Source of the DNA: Ruminococcus sp.
Lineage (GTDB): Bacteria; Bacillota; Clostridia; Oscillospirales; Acutalibacteraceae
Direction of reading: 5' to 3'
NCBI GenBank assembly: GCA_003521625.1
Contig: DPHV01000032.1
Coordinates: 1-10,783, forward strand
Length of the DNA stretch: 10,783 nt
Under the pieces are notes generated by a model. It saw only the letters and a program-made list of their open reading frames with translations, was not told where the DNA came from and searched no databases. A program made the translations under genes and the position numbers. Shown one piece after another: positions 1-5,654 of this stretch (the stretch's first letter is position 1; the number at the start of each line of letters is the position of its first letter).

Positions 1-2
1 TT

Positions 3-356
3 TACACCGCTAAATTATCGTTTAGCTTTCTAAAAGTGATATTTATTTTCCTTAAAAACGGTATATCAAAAAATTCTGTCTTTTATGACCAGTTGCCCGA
101 GTTGTTGCTTGTTGCGGTAAAGGTTGAGCCGTTGATTTCGGTTTTCCAAGAGTTCCACACAGTTCCGTTTGTGGGGGAAGTGTATTATAAAGAATTTTTT
201 GATATTAATGATTTTGCGGAATACTACCGTGATAAAGAAATTTATGATGTTGAAAAGCTAAACGATACAGCACTTCTTATCACCGATAAATCTAACAGCT
301 ATTCTTTTACAATTAAGTTGTTTGACGAGGGAATGTTTGTTTTAGGTGGAAAGTGA
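3..356 (+). CDS. Unknown protein, 3' part of a gene that probably starts before the window
   Basis: The frame is open from the first complete codon at position 3 to the TGA at 354-356, giving about 117 residues. A GTG at 36 could serve as a start, but no ribosome site precedes it, so I think the gene enters from outside the window. The visible protein has a hydrophobic stretch near the left edge (around IFIFLKNG), then a soluble mixed region rich in acidic and aromatic residues (for example FAEYYRDKEIYDVEKL). It ends in a beta-rich tail with SYSFTIKLFDEGMFVLGGK. I do not recognise a family. A strong hairpin terminator follows about 35 bases after the stop, which supports a real gene end. It is the only apparently undamaged plus-strand gene here and probably belongs to the DNA flanking the recombinase module. 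Confidence 0.5.
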   Translation, partial: YTAKLSFSFLKVIFIFLKNGISKNSVFYDQLPELLLVAVKVEPLISVFQEFHTVPFVGEVYYKEFFDINDFAEYYRDKEIYDVEKLNDTALLITDKSNSYSFTIKLFDEGMFVLGGK

Positions 357-389
357 TTAAAATACGAAAACTGCTATACTGTAATAAAG

Positions 390-430
390 AAAAGGCTTTG
401 GAGAATTAATTTTTCTTCAAAGCCTTTTAT
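390..430 (+). terminator. Intrinsic terminator of the left-edge gene
   Basis: The arms AAAAGGCTTTG (390-400) and CAAAGCCTTTT (418-428) are perfect complements. Pairing continues inward for about five more bases with one G-U, leaving a loop of roughly seven bases. The T-rich 3' side fits rho-independent termination of the plus-strand gene ending at 356. The hairpin is nearly symmetric, so it may act on the minus strand as well. Confidence 0.75.
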
Positions 431-577
431 AAAATATTGTTGATGATAATTGATGCTATATTGATGATGTAGCAGACGGACACATTGGAATTGTTAGCAC
501 CGTTTGAACTTTTTGAAGCGTAAATTGAGCATCAAAAGCGGAAAATCAGACCGTGCTCTGTACATAAAAATATATCA

Positions 578-613
578 AAAAACGGCTTAAACGCGGTGTT
601 TAAGCCGTTTTTC
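578..613. terminator. Strong bidirectional hairpin terminator
   Basis: A perfect 15-bp inverted repeat (578-592 with 598-612, core AACGGCTTAAAC / GTTTAAGCCGTT) has a five-base GCGGT loop. The A run on the left and T run on the right give a U-tract in either direction. On the minus strand it lies downstream of the recombinase operon ending at 958 and is the first good stop for that transcript. On the plus strand no intact gene precedes it. It also sits immediately upstream of the damaged phosphoesterase fragment, so the lost 5' part of that gene was replaced by unrelated sequence. Confidence 0.75.
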
Positions 614-647
614 TGTGGAAAATCATAACTTAAATGATACAAAAGGT

Positions 648-968
648 ATGCCCTTTTTTCGCGGAGAGGCGATTTTTGGCAATCCGGTTGACCTTTATCC
701 TCGTTTCGATAGAGGCTTCCGTGAGTTAACGGATTATGTCGCTTAGGTGAGAATTCCAAGGGACTACGAACACGAAGGTGATTACATTCTGATACACGGT
801 CACACACCAACATTCCACTATCAGACGAATAGCCCTTCTGAAATATGGAAGGGCTATAAACGAATTAACATTGACTGTGGAGCCGGATATGACGGAGATT
901 TTAACGAAGAATATCGGCTGGCGTGTTTGCGCCTTGATGACCTCAAGGTGTTTTATTCTACACCTTGA
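648..968 (+). pseudogene. Metallophosphoesterase C-terminal fragment, truncated and with an in-frame stop
   Basis: From 747 to 968 the frame encodes a C-terminus typical of calcineurin-like phosphoesterases: DYILIHGHTPT (the conserved GHTP metal-ligand histidine motif), then RINIDCGAGYDG, then RLACLRLDDLKVFYS. The same frame continues upstream from 648 (MPFFRGEAIFGNPVDLYPRF...) but is broken by a TAG at 744-746, plausibly a former CAG. The N-terminal metal-binding motifs (DxHG, GDxxDRG, GNHE) are absent, and a terminator hairpin lies where they should be. The fragment is therefore not expected to be active. Its last 11 bases overlap the 3' end of the convergent recombinase gene at 958. The family call is firm for the 747-968 part. 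Whether the 648-743 part belongs to the same ancestor is less sure. Confidence 0.65.
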
Positions 969-2529
969 TTTGTGCGCCGTTTACAAAGCAGTAAACCAAA
1001 GAGCCGTCCGCGTTGGCGATTACCCTGTCGATAGTGGCAAGCCACACTGTGCTATCAAATTCCTCGATGGTGTCAAGCTCGTGAATGCGGAACATAAAAG
1101 CACCGATTTCGTCTGCTTTGTGCTGCCGCTCCAGTTTGAGAGCGTTAAGCTCATCTACTTTGTTTTTCTCTGTTTCATACCGCTGTACCAGCGAGTTGTA
1201 TTTTGAAGCAAACACTTCTTGGTTTTGAGCGTTGGTGGAATTCTCGTTGATACACTTTTTTGTAAGCTCCGTAACAACCTCAATTTCCTGAAGTGCGGTT
1301 TCGAGCTTTCTGTCGATTTCGGAACAATCGGTCAAAGTTTTCTGAATCATCCGGCAGTCATCCAAGATGTTATCTTTGTCGCCAATAAGCTGGTTTAGGG
1401 CGTAAACAAAACCGTTCTTAATGGTGTCATCATCGTATTTAGGCGTGTTGCAGTTGTACTTGTATTTTGCGTTACACTGCCATATCACACGGCGGTATTT
1501 GTCGGTGGAATGCCAAACCTTGGAACCGTAAAATGTACCGCAGTCACCGCAAACAATCCTGCAACACAAAATATCGTTACTACGATATCTGCCACCCAGT
1601 TTCTTGCGCCGTTCTGTTTCGCGCTGGACAAGCTCCCACTCGTCCGGAGGAATAATGGCTGGATGGCTGTTTTCAACATAGTATTGCGGAACTTCGCCTT
1701 CGTTGATCTTCGTCTTTTTTGTAAGGAAGTCAACGGTGAAGCACTTTTGAAGCCGCGCATCGCCCTTGTACTTTTCGTTATGAAGGATACTGTTTACCGT
1801 TCCATACTGCCAGCCCTTTTTACCGCTCGGTGTAGGAATGCCCTGTGCAATCAGCTCCTTTGCTATTGCTCCGGGTGTTAAACCATTAATGAACATTTTG
1901 TAGATAGAGCGAACTATCTCCGCTTCCTCCGGCACGATTTCAGGAATACCGTCTGCTCCTTTTCGGTAGCCAAGGAACTGCTTGTACGGAAGGCTAACCT
2001 TTCCGTCAGCGAATCTTTTACGCTGACCCCACGTTACGTTTTCGGAAATTGAGCGGCTTTCCTCCTGTGCCAGCGAGGACATAATTGTGATGAGCAATTC
2101 ACCCTTGCTGTCAAAGGTATAGATGTTCTCCTTTTCAAAGAAAACCTCAACACCGTGTTCCTTGAGCTTTCGGACGTTGACAAGCGTATCAACGGTATTA
2201 CGGGCAAAGCGACTGATTGATTTTGTGACGATGAGGTCAATTTTTCCGTCAAGCGCGTCCTTTATCATTTCCTTAAAACCGTCTCGGCGTTTTGTGTTCG
2301 TTCCGGTGATACCCTCATCGGTGTAAACCTTGACGAACTCCCAATCGCTGTGACGCTTTATATACTGTGTATAATAATCGATTTGCGCTTCATAGGAAGT
2401 GAACTGCTCATCGCTGTCCGTAGATACTCTTGCATACCCGGCTGTTCTACGCTTTTTAACCGTTCCAGTCGGAGCTTTTGTCAATAAATTCAATGTCGGT
2501 GGTATCACCGTAACTCTGCGTGGTGTCAT
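958..2529 (-). CDS. Large serine recombinase, downstream member of a tandem pair
   Basis: This 523-residue protein should catalyse site-specific DNA cutting and rejoining through a serine-DNA intermediate. It shows an N-terminal resolvase domain with the nucleophile in YARVSTD (Ser36) and the arginine motif SRFARN (about 106-111). A Recombinase domain follows at roughly 185-310 (GAIAKELIAQGIPTPSG, ILHNEKYKGD). Next is a zinc ribbon with Cys327, Cys330, Cys352 and Cys360, and a charged, probably coiled-coil tail from about 390 to 475. All expected catalytic elements are present, so it looks active. The start ATG overlaps the stop of the upstream recombinase (ATGA at 2526-2529) and is preceded by AAAGGAG, suggesting translational coupling. 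The C-terminal tail resembles that of TnpX-like transposon recombinases. The gene end overlaps the damaged phosphoesterase. Whether it serves a phage, a transposon or an integrative element cannot be told from the protein alone. Confidence 0.93.
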   Translation of the reverse strand: MTPRRVTVIPPTLNLLTKAPTGTVKKRRTAGYARVSTDSDEQFTSYEAQIDYYTQYIKRHSDWEFVKVYTDEGITGTNTKRRDGFKEMIKDALDGKIDLIVTKSISRFARNTVDTLVNVRKLKEHGVEVFFEKENIYTFDSKGELLITIMSSLAQEESRSISENVTWGQRKRFADGKVSLPYKQFLGYRKGADGIPEIVPEEAEIVRSIYKMFINGLTPGAIAKELIAQGIPTPSGKKGWQYGTVNSILHNEKYKGDARLQKCFTVDFLTKKTKINEGEVPQYYVENSHPAIIPPDEWELVQRETERRKKLGGRYRSNDILCCRIVCGDCGTFYGSKVWHSTDKYRRVIWQCNAKYKYNCNTPKYDDDTIKNGFVYALNQLIGDKDNILDDCRMIQKTLTDCSEIDRKLETALQEIEVVTELTKKCINENSTNAQNQEVFASKYNSLVQRYETEKNKVDELNALKLERQHKADEIGAFMFRIHELDTIEEFDSTVWLATIDRVIANADGSLVYCFVNGAQIKV

Positions 2530-3824
2530 TTTTCGCTCCTTTGCTTTAATACGCGTTGCCGTGCTGTTTCCTTCATTTCAGGAGTCCAGCTTTTTGCCCT
2601 TGAGCGCGGCTGCCATTCTTTTACAATTTTTTCTCCGGTTTGCAGATTAAAAGTCAATGTATGGTTGAACGCTGTAATATCCGTAATGGCTTTATATAAA
2701 TCGTCCTCGGTAAAATCCGTTATTCCGAGAACTTCTGCGGTTAACCGGTAAAGTGTATCCTCCGGAATGCGCGGCTCTTGGCAGTGACTTTTTCCTTGTG
2801 AAAGGAAAACTGAACAATTCCAAAAATATCGCCCATTCTGCTTTCCACGGCGGTAATTGTGTCCGCATTTTCCACACCGGATATAACTTGTGAACATTGT
2901 GTTGGTATGGTAAGCGTAGTGTTCGCAGGTTTTCGCCTTTTGAGCCATAATTTCTTGAACCGCCTCGAATATTTCAATACTGATAATACTCTCGTGAGTG
3001 CCCTCGGCATAATACTGCGGTAATATTCCGACGTTTTTCAACTTTTCCTTTTGCAGATGGTTGTTGATGTAGGTTTTTTGAAGGAGCGAATTGCCGGTGT
3101 ACTTCTCATTTCGGAGCATACAAGCTATTCTATACGCTGTCCAATCATATCCCTGCTTGGTTTTGATTTTCCGTGAATTCAAATCCTTTGCGATACTGTT
3201 CATGCTTTCACCGTCAAGGACGCGTTTGAATATTTCCTTGACAACCTTCGCTTCCTTTTTGTTGATAACGAGTTGCTTGTCTTCTCGGTCATACCCATAC
3301 ATCATACTTAAACAGAAAATCTCGCCTTTTTCAAAACCCTTGCGAATACGCCATTTGAGATTTTCGCTGGCTGAAAGGCTCTCCGCTTGAGCGTATGAGG
3401 CAAGGATTGTGAGCATAAGCTCACCGTCTGCGCTTAAGGTGTGGATGTTCTGTTCTTCAAAGAAAACGTCCACGCCGAGGAGCTTCAGCTCTCGCACCGT
3501 TTCCAAAAGGGTGACCGTGTTCCTTGCAAATCGGGAAATGGACTTGGTGATTATTCTGTCCAGCTTTCCAGCACGGCAGTCGCGCAACATACGCTGAAAA
3601 TTGTCACGGTTATCCTTGGTACCAGTAAGAGCTTCATCGGCGTACACGCCGCAGTAAAGCCAACCGTGGTGCTTTTGTATCATATCGCTGTAGTAACTGA
3701 TTTGAGCTGCCAGCGAGTGCCGCATTGCATCCTTGCCGGTTGATACCCTCGCGTAAGCTGCGACCCGTTCAGCTTTCGGCTGTGCCGGAATAAACTGTTC
3801 AACCTTTGTGATGATTCTTTCCAA
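2526..3824 (-). CDS. Large serine recombinase, upstream member of a tandem pair
   Basis: This 432-residue recombinase has a resolvase domain with the nucleophile Ser28 in AAYARVSTG and the motif TKSISRFARN (Arg98, Arg101). A Recombinase domain spans about 170-300 (MNSIAKDLNSRKI, MLRNEKYTGNS). A zinc ribbon has Cys317, Cys320, Cys337 and Cys348. A short basic C-terminus replaces the long coiled coil of its partner. The start is TTG at 3824: a strong AAGGAGG lies nine bases upstream and no ATG or GTG fits. It resembles the downstream gene in its catalytic motifs (both contain TKSISRFARNTV) but differs in length and tail, so the pair looks like diverged paralogs rather than a recent copy. The four-base overlap with its partner argues that both are made together, as for the paired CcrA/CcrB recombinases of staphylococcal SCC elements. 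That parallel is inference. Confidence 0.93.
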   Translation of the reverse strand: MERIITKVEQFIPAQPKAERVAAYARVSTGKDAMRHSLAAQISYYSDMIQKHHGWLYCGVYADEALTGTKDNRDNFQRMLRDCRAGKLDRIITKSISRFARNTVTLLETVRELKLLGVDVFFEEQNIHTLSADGELMLTILASYAQAESLSASENLKWRIRKGFEKGEIFCLSMMYGYDREDKQLVINKKEAKVVKEIFKRVLDGESMNSIAKDLNSRKIKTKQGYDWTAYRIACMLRNEKYTGNSLLQKTYINNHLQKEKLKNVGILPQYYAEGTHESIISIEIFEAVQEIMAQKAKTCEHYAYHTNTMFTSYIRCGKCGHNYRRGKQNGRYFWNCSVFLSQGKSHCQEPRIPEDTLYRLTAEVLGITDFTEDDLYKAITDITAFNHTLTFNLQTGEKIVKEWQPRSRAKSWTPEMKETARQRVLKQRSEK

Positions 3825-3879
3825 AAATATCGCCTCCTTGTAGTGTCACATATTAGATCTAAACCGACTAATTATCAAG

Positions 3880-4041
3880 CTATTCTGGATGCGTTTCTCG
3901 GAAAATACTCGACAAAGATAATGAGTACTTTTTGCAGAGCATTGTATCAATTGACTTATACTCTTCATCGGTGATTATGCCCTTTTTGAGTAGCTGTTTT
4001 GCAACGGAAATCGAGATTTTGTAGTTGAAATAATCAGGCAT
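3880..4041 (-). CDS. Small SHOCT-like protein of the recombinase operon
   Basis: I place the start at the ATG at 4041 because AAAGGAGGT lies about nine bases upstream; a longer reading from 4083 has no comparable site. The 53-residue product begins MPDYFNYKISISVAKQLL and has a helix-turn-helix-like middle, KKGIITDEEYKSIDTMLCKKY. The pattern hydrophobic-LLxKGIITxEEYxxId resembles SHOCT-like short domains often encoded next to clostridial serine recombinases; I base this on memory of the family. The gene overlaps the upstream zinc-finger gene by eight bases and lies 55 bases before the first recombinase, so all four form one operon. Its role is unknown; an accessory or directionality function for the recombinases is a guess from context. 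Confidence 0.75.
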   Translation of the reverse strand: MPDYFNYKISISVAKQLLKKGIITDEEYKSIDTMLCKKYSLSLSSIFRETHPE

Positions 4042-4414
4042 TACCGTCAACCTCCTTTCGCCGCGCCTCTGCATAACAAGCACGAGAGCAGTAGATACGA
4101 GTCCGCGCCCTAAAGCAAGGAAAATCCGTGTGGCATACCGGGCATACTTGTGTGTGGTGAGGATTTCGATTACCTTTTTCCGGATGTCGATTCCACCAAG
4201 TCATCCGACATTTATCCGAGCAGAATTTTTTATCTTTTTTGTGAGGACTCTGGCGCACACGCTTTCCGCATTGTGGGCAAAGGTGAGCATCACTTCGCGT
4301 ACAATAACCGCGCACCTGTTTTACAGTCAGCCCTAAAAATTGAGCAATTTTGCCATATCCGTTTCCGTTCTCACGCAACTGCGCGATTTGATTTTTCTGT
4401 TCCTGTGTAAGCAT
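4034..4414 (-). CDS. Helix-turn-helix and double zinc-finger DNA-binding protein
   Basis: The 126-residue protein opens with a helix-turn-helix of the sigma-70 region 4/resolvase type (residues about 3-37: EQKNQIAQLRENGNG, then KIAQFLGLTVKQVRGY). Two cysteine modules follow: Cys46-x2-Cys49 with Cys65-x3-Cys69, and Cys91-x2-Cys94 with Cys109-x3-Cys113. Each fits a zinc-binding finger, and both second halves share an FCSDKC/YCSRAC pattern. It is preceded by GGAGGCGAT at good spacing and is the first gene of the operon with the SHOCT-like protein and two recombinases. Such proteins are commonly annotated as sigma-70-like or HTH proteins beside clostridial recombinases. It probably binds DNA, either to regulate the operon or to help assemble the recombination complex; the sequence does not decide between these. 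Confidence 0.8.
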   Translation of the reverse strand: MLTQEQKNQIAQLRENGNGYGKIAQFLGLTVKQVRGYCTRSDAHLCPQCGKRVRQSPHKKDKKFCSDKCRMTWWNRHPEKGNRNPHHTQVCPVCHTDFPCFRARTRIYCSRACYAEARRKEVDGNA

Positions 4415-4488
4415 AAAATCGCCTCCACAGTTAATTCAGGAGAACAACTGATTTTAAACGGTCAAAAACTAAAAATTTCAAATAGTGG

Positions 4489-4512
4489 GTACAAACATAG
4501 TACACAAACATA
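4489..4512. repeat. Tandem short direct repeat upstream of the recombinase operon
   Basis: Two adjacent copies, GTACAAACATA (4489-4499) and GTACACAAACATA (4500-4512), differ by a two-base AC insertion. They lie about 75 bases upstream of the HTH gene and just inside the terminator at 4541-4580, where an operon promoter or operator would be expected. A weak minus-strand promoter overlaps the repeats (TTGTGT, 17-base spacer, TATTTG). They could be an operator for the HTH protein or part of a recombination site. Confidence 0.4.
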
Positions 4513-4540
4513 AACTTATATTTTGTTGGTATATGACAAC

Positions 4541-4580
4541 AAAAAAGCCCCGTACCAAGCCGAAAAGCCTGATACGGGGT
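4541..4580 (-). terminator. Minus-strand intrinsic terminator before the recombinase operon
   Basis: Arms at 4548-4560 and 4567-4579 form a 13-bp stem on the minus strand (CCCCGTATCAGGC / GCTTGGTACGGGG) with two G-U pairs and a six-base loop, followed by CTTTTTTG. On the plus strand the two wobble pairs become A-C mismatches, so the element is built for leftward transcripts. It closes the transcript carrying the 36-residue ORF and insulates the recombinase operon. Confidence 0.85.
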
Positions 4581-4655
4581 TAGAAATTGTGTGTTTGAGT
4601 GTCTGGATTGTGTTGGATGATGTGAGATAGTGTTAGGAATTGTGTGACTATAACA

Positions 4656-4766
4656 CTACTTTGACAATGTATGCTGAAGCCTGTCGATGGCTTTATCGGT
4701 GGAACCGGCGTATCCATATCCGGCCTGTAGCAACTTTTTGATTTGCTGTTTCTGTTCGTTCGTCAT
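4656..4766 (-). CDS. Small 36-residue ORF with a helix-turn-helix-like N-terminus
   Basis: The ORF starts at ATG 4766 with GGAGGT five bases upstream and ends at TAG 4656-4658. The product begins MTNEQKQQIKKLLQAGYGYA and ends STDKAIDRLQHTLSK. Its first 20 residues resemble the start of the HTH zinc-finger protein downstream (MLTQEQKNQIAQLRENGNGY), but the recognition-helix part is not conserved and both zinc fingers are missing. It is followed by an unstructured G/T-rich stretch and then its own terminator at 4541-4580, so it seems to be transcribed as a short separate unit. It may be a trimmed relative of the HTH protein, a small regulator, or a leftover. Function unknown. Confidence 0.5.
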   Translation of the reverse strand: MTNEQKQQIKKLLQAGYGYAGSTDKAIDRLQHTLSK

Positions 4767-4835
4767 AGTGACCTCCATTTCTGAGACATCCCTCAAGAGC
4801 TATTGGAGATGGGAGCGCCGTTTTGACGAGCTTTC

Positions 4836-4877
4836 ACAAAAACAGGATCTGCTGGAGTAATTCCAACAGACCCTGTT
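4836..4877 (-). terminator. Minus-strand intrinsic terminator after the lysin remnant
   Basis: Arms at 4841-4856 and 4862-4877 form a 16-bp stem on the minus strand (AACAGGGTCTGTTGG... / ...CCAGCAGATCCTGTT) with two G-U pairs, followed by a T run and TTTTTGTG. The plus strand shows A-C mismatches at those places, so the direction is leftward. It lies only seven bases after the last codon of the decayed lysin tail, and it would also end any transcript running on from the CotH operon and the broken gene at 5007. Confidence 0.8.
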
Positions 4878-4883
4878 AGTAGT

Positions 4884-4919
4884 CTATATCTTCTTTGCGT
4901 AGTCAAGGGCAAGCTATCC
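4884..4919 (-). pseudogene. Decayed C-terminus of a phage-type amidase (lysin)
   Basis: Read on the minus strand, these twelve codons encode G-stop-LALDYAKKI-stop. They align without gaps to the last twelve codons of the amidase gene at 9320 (GWIALDYATRI-stop), with 26 of 36 bases identical by my count. The tryptophan codon is replaced by TAG. Upstream codons lose the resemblance quickly and contain further stops, so only the very end of the SH3-domain tail survives. It is followed closely by a hairpin terminator, as the intact amidase is. I read it as the trace of a second, lost lysis gene. The match is short, so chance convergence is not fully excluded. Confidence 0.5.
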
Positions 4920-5006
4920 GCAAGCGGATGGTGCTCACAGTGAAACTTTCACAGGCGGCTCGAAAATCTAAAAACATATCGTTATCAAATTTAGTGATTT
5001 TTTTGA

Positions 5007-5516
5007 CTATACAAATATTGGCAAGTCCATATTTTGAAATTCAAGCAAAACAGCCTCGCCATCAATCAAGTTATTTTCCGATAAGTATATACTACTATTG
5101 CCGAAATCATTTAAACTAATATTTTGGTCTTCAGGGGTAACTACTTTATAAATATTAATTTTATTAATATTTCTTATCACACTATTTAATTTGATATTGT
5201 TTTTTAATAAATTTTCAATATCTATTTTAACTTTATAAGTTAAATCATCATTTTTCACCAAAACATCATCATTTACATTGACTTCATAAAGATTAATAAC
5301 TAATTTACTTTCAGAATTATCAGTACCAAGTTCATCAAGTTCTTTCTTAGATTTGCTATTATATGTTGACCATGCTAAATTTATTGCTCCTCTTTCAGGA
5401 TATAGCTCTTCTACTTCACTTTGACTAATAGCAACTAAAGTGCCATTCTCATCTTTGTATTGAGGAAAAAATTATAATATGTGTTTCTTTTTTTCAATTC
5501 TTCCATATAATATCAT
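5007..5516 (-). pseudogene. Unknown AT-rich gene broken by an in-frame stop at codon 15
   Basis: An ATG at 5516 has a good ribosome site (GGAGGC, about seven bases upstream) and opens a frame MILYGRIEKKKHIL that hits TAA at 5472-5474. The same frame then runs open for 154 codons to 5007 (FFPQYKDENGTLVAIS..., AINLAWSTYNSKSKKEL, ...VLLEFQNMDLPIFV). So a protein of about 169 residues was probably encoded. The break may be one substitution (a TAT or TAC codon to TAA). It may also be paired indels: one A too many in the A7 run at 5488-5494 and one T too few in the T6 run at 5466-5471, which would read EKRNTYYNFFPQYKD. No family is recognised. The gene is much more AT-rich than the CotH operon upstream of it. 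A TTG at 5259 could restart a shorter product but has no ribosome site. Confidence 0.6.
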
Positions 5517-5654
5517 ATTATTTGCCTCCGCTTTATCTAAGTTTAATCTATTGGTGTCTTCTGTATTATTTTCTAAATTAGCATTTTACATATTATCACG
5601 CAAAAACAGACAAAAGCATCGTTGCCTTCGGCTGACGTAAAAACACCTGTTGTA

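Noticed and set aside
439..469. Three imperfect TTGATGATA-like units
   Set aside because: They are short and degenerate in AT-rich intergenic DNA and not clearly above chance. They have no spacer regularity that would suggest CRISPR or an iteron array.
871..1206. Plus-strand open frame of 111 codons across the recombinase and phosphoesterase ends
   Set aside because: It overlaps two better supported frames, including the HGHTP-containing fragment, and shows no family features.
1510..1881. Plus-strand open frame of 123 codons, plus other plus-strand frames across 1467-3743
   Set aside because: They lie fully opposite two recombinases whose catalytic and zinc motifs are intact, lack good ribosome sites and show no recognisable protein pattern.
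4042..4083. Longer N-terminus for the SHOCT-like protein (start at 4083)
   Set aside because: The added residues (MLVMQRRGERRLTV) are just the zinc-finger gene region in another frame, and the ATG at 4041 has a much better ribosome site.
5600..5654. Possible terminator just after the CotH gene
   Set aside because: Only a three-base stem around GCCTTCGGC is visible, with no convincing U-tract, so the operon may read on into the broken gene at 5516.
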